Positions 56,172 to 64,000 of a stretch of 64,000 nucleotides of DNA are shown here, piece by piece. A model generated the notes under the pieces. The model saw nothing but the letters and a program-made list of their open reading frames with translations. It was not told where the DNA came from and made no database searches. Both the position numbers and the translations under genes were made by a program. How positions within the stretch are numbered: the first letter of the stretch is position 1; each line of letters starts with the position of its first letter. The stretch covers positions 92,264-156,263 of the forward strand of contig JAJFIX010000031.1 of assembly GCA_021774575.1 (NCBI GenBank). Reading direction: 5' to 3'. This stretch comes from Alphaproteobacteria bacterium. Its GTDB lineage: Bacteria > Pseudomonadota > Alphaproteobacteria > UBA6615.

Positions 56172-56858
56172 ATGCCTGAAATTTTGAATTTTTTTCCACT
56201 CAGCGTTTATGTCGAAAGACTGGGGTTTAGCACCGACGTCCGCGAGGCCATGGCCAAGGCAATTGAAAAAGACGCCGCTGCGAAAAAGCCCATGCTACGG
56301 GGCAAAAACATGACCTGGACAGGCGACGTAAACGGACATGGATTTTTACACGAACGCGAAGAATTTGAACCTCTTTTCGAAGCAATGAACACCCATACAA
56401 AAGCCTATATGAACATATTGGGAGTAAATGACGGTATCTTTGACCTCTACTTCACGCGCAGCTGGGGGACGGTTCAAAAACGCGAGGAAAGAGTAAATTT
56501 TCACACCCATGAGCAGTCCCATATTTCGGTCGTCTATTATCCTCGCGTGCCCAAAAATAGCGGCATGCTGATGTTCGACATGCCGACAAACCCGAACGAA
56601 TTTCTGAGCGGCCTAATCAAGGATAGAAACATCAAAAACGGCGTGTTCCGTCCCTCTGAATTCCTCGCCCAAAACATGAATGTGGGCGTTGAAACGGATC
56701 TGCTGGTTATTTTCCCATCGAAGACCAATCATGCCACCCAATCAAATTCGACCAACGAAAGTCGAATTTCAATTGCTGCGGATGTCGTTTGTATGTTGAA
56801 AGACCCGATCGGCCATGAATTTTTTCTACCGCCGCTTGAAAAATGGCGCAAATTTTAG
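56172..56858 (+). CDS. 2OG-Fe(II) oxygenase-like protein (TIGR02466 type)
   Basis: 228 residues. The fold resembles the putative 2-oxoglutarate/Fe(II) oxygenases of the TIGR02466/2OG-FeII_Oxy_5 group. The metal site region is RVNFHTHEQSHISVVYYPRVP (His111, His113, His117), the double-strand core continues GMLMFDMPT, and the distal site is LLVIFPSKTNHATQ (His187) with Arg198 in ESRISIA as the 2OG-carboxylate candidate. No signal peptide. The substrate is unknown. A methyltransferase gene follows 29 bases later. ATG 56172 has GAGGA upstream. Confidence 0.78.
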   Translation: MPEILNFFPLSVYVERLGFSTDVREAMAKAIEKDAAAKKPMLRGKNMTWTGDVNGHGFLHEREEFEPLFEAMNTHTKAYMNILGVNDGIFDLYFTRSWGTVQKREERVNFHTHEQSHISVVYYPRVPKNSGMLMFDMPTNPNEFLSGLIKDRNIKNGVFRPSEFLAQNMNVGVETDLLVIFPSKTNHATQSNSTNESRISIAADVVCMLKDPIGHEFFLPPLEKWRKF

Positions 56859-56887
56859 AAATATTTCTGTAAATCGGGAAATTCAAA

Positions 56888-57529
56888 TTGGACCTGAACC
56901 CATTAAACTTGGCCCCCAACGACGTCGATTGGGCTCTTGCGCAAGCGGTGCGCGCTGATTTTTCAATCAAGCCCGGCGCCGAACACATCGCCTCCGACTT
57001 TGCCATGGCCCATTTGAGCGCTTTTGTGCGAGCCATTCGCCCAAAAACTATTCTCGAAATTGGTGCTGGCATTGGCACGATCACCCAGCTCCTGCTAAGC
57101 CACCAAGCTCGACCGGCACACCTTGTCTCAACCGAAGATAACGCATATTGCCTGGCGCAAATTGGCGCCAATATTTCGCCAACCGATCAGAGCCACAAGC
57201 TGATCACCGATCAAAAAGAACTCGACCCGGAAAAAGATCATTTCGAACTGGTCATTATTGACGCGAGTATGCAGGAGCATCTTTACGAAATAATTGGCTT
57301 GGGCACGTATTGCTTTATCGAGGGATCGCGCAGCGAGACCAGGGAGGCCATCGGCAGAAACCTCCTGTCGCGTGGCCTGACATGGGATTGGAAAAACTTC
57401 AATCGGGGTACAAAATGGTTTCGCATCGCCCGAGGTTTCGACGTCACCGGCAAGCCATATCGGAAAATCCGTCTGCGCAAACCGATAAAAGGATGTTGGG
57501 TCGGCAAGGTCGTCGCCCTGCCGGGTTAG
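56888..57529 (+). CDS. SAM-dependent methyltransferase, unknown substrate
   Basis: 213 residues starting TTG 56888 with GGGAAA upstream. The class I SAM-binding motif is KTILEIGAGIGTITQLLLS (about 50-68), and later strands read LVIIDASMQEHLYEIIG. It resembles O-methyltransferase-like proteins that act on small or glycan-type substrates more than RNA methyltransferases. It directly follows the 2OG oxygenase-like gene, so both may modify one molecule. I do not recognise the exact family. Confidence 0.68.
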   Translation: MDLNPLNLAPNDVDWALAQAVRADFSIKPGAEHIASDFAMAHLSAFVRAIRPKTILEIGAGIGTITQLLLSHQARPAHLVSTEDNAYCLAQIGANISPTDQSHKLITDQKELDPEKDHFELVIIDASMQEHLYEIIGLGTYCFIEGSRSETREAIGRNLLSRGLTWDWKNFNRGTKWFRIARGFDVTGKPYRKIRLRKPIKGCWVGKVVALPG

Positions 57530-57532
57530 CGC

Positions 57533-58783
57533 TTAATCACCGCCGGCCCCACCCATTTCATCGGCGGCCAGGGTGATAATTTGATTGTCTCGGGTCAATG
57601 TCTGATGGACCGGGCATTTATCGGCAATTTCCAAAAGCCGGTCCCGGGTTGCCTGATCAAGGTCACCATGAAGTTCGATCCGCCGTTCGATCCGGTCAAT
57701 CTTGCCAGATTGAGTTTCGCAGTCGGCACAATCTTGGGCGTGAACCTTGGCATGGCTGAGATGCACGACGGTTTTATCTAGAGCAATTTTTTTGCGATCC
57801 GCATAAAGGCGCAAGGTCATGGATGTGCAAGCCCCTAAGGCGGCGAGAAGATAATCATAAGGCGCCGGCCCCTGATTTTGCCCCCCAACCGAAGCCGGTT
57901 CGTCGGCGACTAGCGTGTGCCGGCCGACGCTCACCGCCTGACCAAATCTCCCGTTACCATTTTCCGCGACAGTCACATCGCCTTCCAATTCGGTACCAAG
58001 ATCCCGATCGATACCTTGCTCATCCGGTTCAATATACCGCCCCGCCCAGCTGGCAATAATGTCGGCGACATAGGCGGCATCTTTACGCCGCGTCAGTAAA
58101 TGATCGGCATCATCCAAGGAGACAAAAGATTTAGGGTGCTTGGCGGAGGTGAAAATTGCCGCAGCATTATCGACCGACACCAATTCATCGCGCGGCCCGT
58201 GCAAGATCAGAAGCGGTCGATGCAGCATCTCGATTTTACTCTTCAGGCTTTGGTCAGAGATGTCGTCGATGAACTGTTTTTTAACTTTGAAGGGTCGCCC
58301 GGCAAGGCAAACCTCGGCCTCACCATCTTGCATGATGGTCGCAATATCCTCGGCAAACAGATGCGCGACATGGGATGGATCGGCGGGGGCACCGATGGTC
58401 ACAACACCTTTAACGTTCGGCAAATCAATTGCCGCAGCCAAAACCGCCGCCCCACCGAGACTATGTCCGATCAAAATTTGTGCGGCCTTGCCTTGCGCCG
58501 CCATGGCCCCGGCCGCGGCCACCAAATCGGCAACATTTGACGAGAAATTTGTATTGGCAAATTCGCCTTCGCTGTGGCCAAGGCCGGTAAAATCAAAGCG
58601 TAGGACCCCAATTCCGTGGGCGCAGAGGGCGCGGGCGATTTGTGTGGCCGCGTAAATATCCTTGGTGCAGGTAAAACAATGGGCAAATAACGCAAAGGCT
58701 TGTGCCGCTCCATCAGGTAAATCCAGACGACCGGCAAGGGTCTCTCCACCACCGCCAACGAAGGTCAATTTTTCTGTGCGCAT
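57533..58783 (-). CDS. Alpha/beta-hydrolase fused to an OsmC-type domain
   Basis: 416 residues in two parts. Residues 1-250 are an alpha/beta-hydrolase with the nucleophile elbow LIGHSLGGAAVL, FDFTGLGHSEGEF and a late His in DDADHLLTRR. Residues about 270-410 are OsmC/Ohr-like: DEPASVGGQNQGPAPYDYLLAALGACTSMTLRLYADRK, with the peroxidatic-type Cys, and CPVHQTL with the second Cys. Such fusions are known in proteobacteria and may link esterase and peroxide activity; the substrate is unknown. It converges on the methyltransferase gene. Confidence 0.9.
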   Translation of the reverse strand: MRTEKLTFVGGGGETLAGRLDLPDGAAQAFALFAHCFTCTKDIYAATQIARALCAHGIGVLRFDFTGLGHSEGEFANTNFSSNVADLVAAAGAMAAQGKAAQILIGHSLGGAAVLAAAIDLPNVKGVVTIGAPADPSHVAHLFAEDIATIMQDGEAEVCLAGRPFKVKKQFIDDISDQSLKSKIEMLHRPLLILHGPRDELVSVDNAAAIFTSAKHPKSFVSLDDADHLLTRRKDAAYVADIIASWAGRYIEPDEQGIDRDLGTELEGDVTVAENGNGRFGQAVSVGRHTLVADEPASVGGQNQGPAPYDYLLAALGACTSMTLRLYADRKKIALDKTVVHLSHAKVHAQDCADCETQSGKIDRIERRIELHGDLDQATRDRLLEIADKCPVHQTLTRDNQIITLAADEMGGAGGD

Positions 58784-58891
58784 TTGGCCACCTTATGGTT
58801 CGGTATTTATATATTCTGAACCCTAGCGCAGCGTGGGCCGCGCCGACAATGAGATCCAGCACCCAAGCAGAGACACAGACTTGCAGGGGCG

Positions 58892-58917
58892 CGTGGCGGC
58901 AGTTAGTGTGCGCCACG
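58892..58917 (+). promoter_or_regulatory. Hairpin in the cysK leader
   Basis: CGTGGCG (58892-58898) pairs perfectly with CGCCACG (58911-58917), loop of 12, ending about 22 bases before the cysK ATG. It has no T run and does not match a known riboswitch. It may affect expression of the sulfur gene group. Confidence 0.4.
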
Positions 58918-58939
58918 AATTCGCGTCTATAGGGAAAAT

Positions 58940-59947
58940 ATGATGAACGTTACCGAAGGTTTTGTGGGTACGATCGGCAACACGCCGTTGATCCATTTGA
59001 AACGCATTTCTGAAGAAACCGGCTGCACAATTCTTGGAAAAGCCGAGTTCCTGAACCCCGGCGGTTCGGTAAAGGATCGGGCGGCCCTGGCAATCGTCGA
59101 GGATGCCGAAGCAAAGGGCCAGCTAAAACCAGGCGGTATGATCGTCGAGGGTACGGCCGGAAATACCGGGATCGGCCTGGCGCTAGTGGCAAACGCCAAG
59201 GGCTATCGCACAATCATCGTCATCCCGCGAACCCAAACCGAAGAAAAGAAAGAAATGCTTCGTCTGTGTGGAGCAGATCTTCGGGAAGTGGACGCAGTCC
59301 CGTTTCGAGATCCAAACAACTATGTGCATGTCTCGGGCCGCATCGCCGAGGAGATGGCGGCGTCAAACCCCCAAGGCGCTATTTGGGCCAATCAATTCGA
59401 TAATGTCGCCAACCGGCAGGGCCATTATCGAACAACTGGTCCCGAGATTTGGCAGCAAACCGAGGGTAAAATCGACGGATTTGTTTGCGCAGTTGGAACC
59501 GGTGGAACTCTGGCTGGAATCAGCATGGCGTTAAAGGAGCAAAATGGCGACGTGAAAGTCGCCATCGCCGACCCGATGGCCTCGGCGCTTTATAGCTACT
59601 ACACAAATGGCGAACTGAAATCCGAAGGGTCCTCGATAACCGAAGGTATCGGCCAAGGTCGCGTGACCGCCAATTTGGAGGGTTTTACACCCGACTTCGC
59701 TTTCCAGGTCACCGACGAGGAAGCCTTGCCCGAAATTTACGATCTGGCAAAATATGAGGGCCTGATTTTGGGCAGTTCAAGCGGCATAAATCTCGGCGGC
59801 GCACGCAAGCTGGCAAAAGAACTGGGCCCGGGGCATGTGATCGTCACTATGCTGTGCGATTATGGCACCCGTTATACGTCAAAGTTGTTCAATCCCGCCT
59901 TCCTGCGTGAAAAGAATTTGCCGACCCCGGATTGGATATCCGGCTGA
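58940..59947 (+). CDS. cysK: Cysteine synthase A
   Basis: 335 residues. The enzyme joins sulfide with O-acetylserine to make cysteine. The PLP lysine lies in FLNPGGSVKDRAAL, the substrate loop is EGTAGNTGIGLAL, the phosphate-binding loop GTGGTLAG, and LGSSSGINLGGA follows. The length is close to CysK. ATG 58940 has AGGGAAA upstream. It begins a group of four sulfur amino acid and translation-quality genes. Confidence 0.95.
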   Translation: MMNVTEGFVGTIGNTPLIHLKRISEETGCTILGKAEFLNPGGSVKDRAALAIVEDAEAKGQLKPGGMIVEGTAGNTGIGLALVANAKGYRTIIVIPRTQTEEKKEMLRLCGADLREVDAVPFRDPNNYVHVSGRIAEEMAASNPQGAIWANQFDNVANRQGHYRTTGPEIWQQTEGKIDGFVCAVGTGGTLAGISMALKEQNGDVKVAIADPMASALYSYYTNGELKSEGSSITEGIGQGRVTANLEGFTPDFAFQVTDEEALPEIYDLAKYEGLILGSSSGINLGGARKLAKELGPGHVIVTMLCDYGTRYTSKLFNPAFLREKNLPTPDWISG

Positions 59948-59978
59948 CCTTACCTCAAGAAGAAAGAGTGCCGAAATA

Positions 59979-60704
59979 ATGACCCAAGCCACGCAGTGCG
60001 TGCCACTCTTTCGCGACGACGCGTATCAAAAAACATGCGCCGCCACGGTGGTTGCGATCAATGACCGGGGCGGCGTCATCCTCGACCAAACGGTGTTTTA
60101 CCCGACCGGTGGCGGCCAGCCCGGAGATTGCGGGCAATTGACCTGGGACGGTGGCAAAGCCGACGTCGCGACGACGGTCAAGGGCGACACCAGTGATGAG
60201 ATCGTCCATGGTTTGGCCGAGGGCGAAACGCCACCGGCAATCGGTGTGGTGGTCGAGGCAAGCCTCGACTGGGCCCACCGCTATCGCCTGATGCGCATGC
60301 ATACATGTCTGCATCTTTTATCATCGATCGTCCCCTACCCCGTCACTGGTGGCCAGGTAGGTGTTGAAAAAGGTCGTCTTGATTTTGATATCCCTGAGGC
60401 CGGTTTGGATAAGCAGCAAATCGGCAGCGAGTTGGACCGGTTGATCAAAAGTGATCTGGAGGTAGCGTTTCGCTGGATCAGTGATGCCGAACTCGAGGCG
60501 CAACCAAACTTGGTTAAAACCATGTCGGTAAAGCCCCCTGTTGGCGCGGGCCGTGTTCGATTGGTTGAAATTCCCGGCGCCGATTTGCAGCCCTGCGGTG
60601 GCACCCATGTCGCCCGGACAAGTGAAATCGGCGACGTCGAGGTTGGCAAAATCGAGAAAAAAGGCCGCCAAAATCGGCGAGTGAATATTCGTTTTTGCGC
60701 CTAG
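59979..60704 (+). CDS. AlaX-type alanyl-tRNA editing protein
   Basis: 241 residues. Free-standing editing domain related to the AlaRS C-terminal half, hydrolysing mischarged Ser-tRNA(Ala) or Gly-tRNA(Ala). The zinc-site motifs are RMHTCLHLLSS (HxxxH type) and CGGTHVARTSEIG (CxxxH type). TVFYPTGGGQPGDCG is the usual N-terminal motif. ATG 59979 is chosen over an in-frame upstream ATG at 59862 inside cysK. It follows cysK by 31 bases. Editing next to cysteine/serine metabolism is a sensible but unproven link. Confidence 0.9.
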   Translation: MTQATQCVPLFRDDAYQKTCAATVVAINDRGGVILDQTVFYPTGGGQPGDCGQLTWDGGKADVATTVKGDTSDEIVHGLAEGETPPAIGVVVEASLDWAHRYRLMRMHTCLHLLSSIVPYPVTGGQVGVEKGRLDFDIPEAGLDKQQIGSELDRLIKSDLEVAFRWISDAELEAQPNLVKTMSVKPPVGAGRVRLVEIPGADLQPCGGTHVARTSEIGDVEVGKIEKKGRQNRRVNIRFCA

Positions 60705-60755
60705 AGGCGGGTATTTTTTTGACACCAATCCTGATGAATATTTGAGAGGGCGATC

Positions 60756-61622
60756 ATGGATAACGTTAATGCGGGTTATGTTAACGGCGACGCGTTGGTC
60801 GAGCCCGCCCAACTCGCCGAAATGTTCGGCGAACCAGGTCTGGTAATTTTGGATGCGACTTGGTTTTTACCCCCGACGGATCGCGATGCGCTGGCTGAAT
60901 ATCGAGCCGCGCATATTCCGGGCGCGCTCTATTTCGACATTGACGATATTGTCGACCCGGAAAGCAGTCTGCCACACACCATGCCTTCGGCCGAGATATT
61001 TGCCCGCAAGGTTGGGGAACTCGGCATAAGTAATGAGAGCAAAATCATCGTCTATGATGCGCTGGGCGCATTTTCTGCTCCTCGCGTTTGGTGGATGTTT
61101 CGGCTGATGGGACACAACAGCATTGCGGTGCTCAATGGTGGATTGCCACGCTGGCGCGCCGAAAGTCATCCAGTCACCGATGAAATCACCAAGATTGTGG
61201 CTGCCGATTTCTCGGCCCATTTTAACCAAGCACAAATGAAGTCGATGACCGAGCTCGCAAATCAAATCGACGACGGTACGATCCAGGTTCTCGACGCCCG
61301 CTCCCAAGATCGTTTTTTTGGACGCGAGCCGGAGCGGCGCCCCGGCGTCCGGTCCGGGCATATGCCGGGGGCAAAGAATTTGCCCTATGCCGCTCTGCTA
61401 AATTCAAACGACCAAACATTTAAGGCCGCCGCCGACTTGCGCGATGCTTTTGAGAGCGCCTCCATTACCCAAGAAAAGACCGTGGTCACTACGTGTGGGT
61501 CAGGGGTTACCGCTTGCATTCTTTCCCTCGGATTGCACCTAATCGGGCGCTCGGATTGGGCGGTCTATGACGGGTCATGGACCGAATGGGGCGGCAGCTC
61601 CGAAACGCCGGTGGAGGTCTGA
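60756..61622 (+). CDS. sseA: 3-mercaptopyruvate / thiosulfate sulfurtransferase
   Basis: 288 residues with two rhodanese domains. The catalytic cysteine is in TTCGSGVTACILS of the second domain; CGSGVTA is the SseA-type loop. The first domain is inactive (YDALGAFSAPRVWWMFR). VLNGGLPRW is the characteristic linker region. The enzyme transfers sulfur from 3-mercaptopyruvate, a cysteine breakdown product. GAGAGGG precedes ATG 60756. It overlaps in function with the flanking cysK and metC. Confidence 0.94.
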   Translation: MDNVNAGYVNGDALVEPAQLAEMFGEPGLVILDATWFLPPTDRDALAEYRAAHIPGALYFDIDDIVDPESSLPHTMPSAEIFARKVGELGISNESKIIVYDALGAFSAPRVWWMFRLMGHNSIAVLNGGLPRWRAESHPVTDEITKIVAADFSAHFNQAQMKSMTELANQIDDGTIQVLDARSQDRFFGREPERRPGVRSGHMPGAKNLPYAALLNSNDQTFKAAADLRDAFESASITQEKTVVTTCGSGVTACILSLGLHLIGRSDWAVYDGSWTEWGGSSETPVEV

Positions 61623-61624
61623 CC

Positions 61625-62845
61625 ATGGTCGAGAAAAATGATCGCAATCGGTCGCGCAAAGGGCTTGCAGATGACGGCCGCAGCGATAAAACAAAACTCA
61701 TTACCAGCGGCCGCGATCCCTTCGACAATTTCGGCATCGTCAATCCGCCGGTATATCACGCCTCGACGGTCCTTTTTCCGACATTGGATGATCTCGATGC
61801 ATCTCTCGCCGCACCCTTTGTCGGCACACATTATGGCGCCCAGGGATCACCAACCAGTTTTGCGTTTCAAGATGCAATCGCCGAAATTGAAGGGGGCGAC
61901 CGTGCCATTGCCTTCAGTACTGGGCTGGCCGCGATCACGGCCTCCTTGCAAGCCTTTTTGACGGCCGGTGATCACGCCCTGATCGTCGATACCGTCTATG
62001 GCCCGACCCGATCATATTGCGACCGAATACTCAAAGGTTTCGGTGTCGAAATTGATTATTACGATCCGTTGATTGGCGGCGATATCAAGACACTCTTCAA
62101 GCCGAACACGAAGCTTGTTTTCACCGAGAGCCCGGGCTCATTAACCTTTGAGATCCAGGATATTCCAGCAATTTCAGCGGCAGCCCATGAAATCGGTGCG
62201 GTTGTATTGATGGATAACACTTGGGGGACGCCGCTTTATTTTAAGGCGTTCCAACACGGGGTCGATGTCTCGATCCATGCCGCAACGAAATATATTGTCG
62301 GCCACGCAGATGCCATGCTCGGTGTCGCCGTGACCACCGAAGAGGCGTGGCTGCCGGTCCGTCGCGCGACATCCCTTAACGGGCACTGCGCCGGTCCCGA
62401 CGATCTTTATCTCGGCCTGCGAGGACTGAGAACACTGGCTGTGCGCCTAAAGCAACATCAAGAAACGGCGATGATTTTGATCGACTGGTTACGTCGCCAA
62501 CCCGAGGTCGAGCGCATTCTATACCCGGCTCTTGAAGATGATCCTGGTTACGCAATTTGGCAACGGGACTTTACCGGCGCATCGGGACTGTTCGGCATCG
62601 TTCTGGCCAAACCCTTTTCGCGCGAGGCCATTGTCGCCATGCATGACGGCATGCAGCTACTTTCTATGGGTGAAAGTTGGGGCGGCTACGAATCGCTCAT
62701 GCTGCCGCGCAATCCGGCGCGCATCAGGTCGGCGACAAAATGGGAAAGCAGTGGCCCATTGCTGCGAATTCACGCCGGTCTGGAAGATCCGGACGATCTC
62801 ATTAAGGATCTTGAAGGCGGGTTCGAGCGACTGCGTAAAAGTTAG
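61625..62845 (+). CDS. metC: Cystathionine beta-lyase
   Basis: 406 residues of the Cys/Met metabolism PLP family. The PLP lysine lies in HAATKYIVGHADAMLG; FSTGLAAITASLQAFL and VLMDNTWGTPLYF are cofactor motifs, and SMGESWGGYESLMLP is the C-terminal signature of MetC-like lyases. It cleaves cystathionine to homocysteine, pyruvate and ammonia. GGAGGT precedes ATG 61625, two bases after the sseA stop. Related enzymes (MetB, MccB) are alternatives. Confidence 0.9.
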   Translation: MVEKNDRNRSRKGLADDGRSDKTKLITSGRDPFDNFGIVNPPVYHASTVLFPTLDDLDASLAAPFVGTHYGAQGSPTSFAFQDAIAEIEGGDRAIAFSTGLAAITASLQAFLTAGDHALIVDTVYGPTRSYCDRILKGFGVEIDYYDPLIGGDIKTLFKPNTKLVFTESPGSLTFEIQDIPAISAAAHEIGAVVLMDNTWGTPLYFKAFQHGVDVSIHAATKYIVGHADAMLGVAVTTEEAWLPVRRATSLNGHCAGPDDLYLGLRGLRTLAVRLKQHQETAMILIDWLRRQPEVERILYPALEDDPGYAIWQRDFTGASGLFGIVLAKPFSREAIVAMHDGMQLLSMGESWGGYESLMLPRNPARIRSATKWESSGPLLRIHAGLEDPDDLIKDLEGGFERLRKS

Positions 62846-62846
62846 C

Positions 62847-63464
62847 TTATCGAGGACTAGACGATAGAGCTGTGGAGCGGGCAATCCGCAACCTTGCTTC
62901 GGCAATGTCCCCACTCGACATTAATGTCTCATATCGATTGAGGTTTTCTTGGGCAAACTCCCGTCGCTCGCCTTCCGGCAATTGATCCAAGGCTAGGCCA
63001 GTCCATTTATAGGCCTCGATTAAATCTGGGGCGATCCCGGCGCCGACGCTCAGCAGCATACCCATATTAAGCCGCGCTTCGGGATGGCCGCGACGGGCCG
63101 CTTCAAAAAACCAATGAGCGGATTCTTCCAAATCGCGTTCGACTCCCTGCCCCGATGAAAAGAGCAAGGCCAGATTATATTGGGCGTCGGAAATGCCATT
63201 TTCTGCCGCCCGCCGATACCAATTCGCCGCCTCGGAAAAATTTTCGTCGAGGCCAAAACCGTTTGCATACATGTAGCCGATATTGAATTGGGCGTCGGGA
63301 TTGCCCTCTAACGCCAAAGGCAGCCAGTGACGGAACGCGCTATTAAATTCGCCCGCATTAAACGATTTCAGTCCGTCAACAAAATCGGCCTGCCCCACCG
63401 TAGGATATGCAGCAATCGCCACTCCGGCCCAAAGACCAAACACCACTGAATATCGCCTATTCAT
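62847..63464 (-). CDS. Sel1-repeat secreted protein
   Basis: 205 residues with a signal peptide ending VGQA. Sel1-type repeats follow: DAQFNIGYMYANGFGLDENFSEAANWYRRAAENG (in two pieces), AQYNLALLFSSGQGVERD and ARLNMGMLLSVGAGIAPD, a 36-residue period. Sel1 proteins are adaptor or envelope-stress scaffolds. The gene converges with metC, one base between their stops. Confidence 0.88.
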   Translation of the reverse strand: MNRRYSVVFGLWAGVAIAAYPTVGQADFVDGLKSFNAGEFNSAFRHWLPLALEGNPDAQFNIGYMYANGFGLDENFSEAANWYRRAAENGISDAQYNLALLFSSGQGVERDLEESAHWFFEAARRGHPEARLNMGMLLSVGAGIAPDLIEAYKWTGLALDQLPEGERREFAQENLNRYETLMSSGDIAEARLRIARSTALSSSPR

Positions 63465-63641
63465 TTAGTTAAGATGGCTGCCGACACAGACCGCGTCAAG
63501 GCGAACCAATAATCATCGAGAAGGTGTTTAAAAACCGCCCACGCACCTGTTTTCTATTCCAATAGCGCAAACCGCAAATAGCGGCTAGCATAACACCAAG
63601 CTGCCAGGCCAAATGGAATTATAGCTGGAGGAGAAATTGCT

Positions 63642-64000
63642 ATGCGACGCGTGCCAGAGGATATCGAAAACCAACGTAAATGGACTGGGGCTTCGGGATT
63701 TGCCGCGTTACTCGGTGCCCTGCTCTGCCTCTCGATAAGTACCCATGCCTCCGCTCAAAATAGCGGACGAGCCAACGGTGCATCGGCCGATTCGGCACAA
63801 ATATTGAGCGAATTGGAAGCGATTATCGAACAGGGAGAGCGCAACAATTCCGCTGATCCGAATTTTATGGCCGCCTTACGCGATCTGCTGCGCCGAAACA
63901 CCTGGCCATGGCAGCGCATTCTACTTGACGATACCTTCGCCGACGGGAACTTCACCAGCAATCCACGATGGACCAATACCAGTGGAAATGTCGTTGTCGA
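63642..64000 (+). CDS. Secreted protein, 3' end outside window
   Basis: At least 119 residues before the right edge. The N-terminus holds a basic start, a hydrophobic core (GFAALLGALLCLSISTHA) and a cleavage site near SAQ. A helical stretch (SAQILSELEAIIEQGERN) is followed by WPWQRILLDDTFADGNF and TSNPRWTNTSGNVVV. The last part looks like the first strand of a concanavalin-like lectin/glucanase fold, but too little is seen to be sure. GGAGGAG lies ahead of ATG 63642. Confidence 0.65.
   Translation, partial: MRRVPEDIENQRKWTGASGFAALLGALLCLSISTHASAQNSGRANGASADSAQILSELEAIIEQGERNNSADPNFMAALRDLLRRNTWPWQRILLDDTFADGNFTSNPRWTNTSGNVVV

Overview
This 64 kb window is chromosomal DNA of an alphaproteobacterium, probably a free-living aquatic member of the Rhodospirillales or a relative. 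The evidence is an NDUFS4-type complex I accessory protein, a DUF2794 protein, the alphaproteobacterial SOS box GAAC-N7-GAAC in front of an imuA-imuB-dnaE2 cassette, a TRAP transporter and a GatCAB amidotransferase. Nearly all genes are housekeeping genes, tightly packed, often with ATGA or TGATG overlaps. One IS1202-type insertion sequence is present, and no phage or CRISPR array is visible.

Layout. 1-1080: start of a TPR protein gene that runs off the left edge. 1358-8274: accessory cell-surface locus with a usher-like outer-membrane barrel, three DUF4402 secreted subunits and a PapD-like periplasmic chaperone. This resembles a divergent chaperone-usher pathway with DUF4402 proteins as candidate subunits and is the best candidate for a poorly described system. 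8292-12028: YgjP-type metallopeptidase and a dctPQM TRAP transporter. 12403-18183: tRNA-Gln, rlmE, then guaB-rsmB-guaA. 18487-23720: dusA and a MurNAc/GlcNAc salvage group (murQ, BadF-type sugar kinase, nagA, NamZ/DUF1343). 23761-32520: DUF2794, a YfgM-like protein, bamB, der, an SDR, ruvX and gatCAB. 32594-33168: tRNA-Pro, the NDUFS4-like gene and tRNA-Arg. 33204-35393: HigBA toxin-antitoxin with a clear promoter-operator, a membrane-anchored unknown, a DUF302 protein and an orphan ORF. 35433-43977: envelope and replication genes (MltB-like, RlpA, DacC-type carboxypeptidase, tmk, holB, metG, tatD, an MBL hydrolase). 44106-46335: two small secreted His/Cys proteins and the IS. 46456-49797: DsbA-like protein, mazG, a GlcG/HbpS-like protein and a 3-hydroxyisobutyrate dehydrogenase-like enzyme. 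49897-56093: SOS mutagenesis cassette. 56172-58783: 2OG oxygenase-like protein, methyltransferase and a hydrolase-OsmC fusion. 58892-62845: cysK-alaX-sseA-metC sulfur amino acid group. 62847-64000: a Sel1-repeat protein and the start of a secreted protein cut by the right edge.

How the parts work together. The surface locus holds a pore, a chaperone and candidate subunits. The salvage genes could carry muropeptide-derived MurNAc through phosphorylation, lactyl-ether cleavage and deacetylation to GlcN-6-P, next to wall-remodelling enzymes elsewhere in the window. The SOS cassette encodes the damage-induced translesion machinery and has its LexA box. All assignments come from reading motifs, lengths and context. 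No database search was run.
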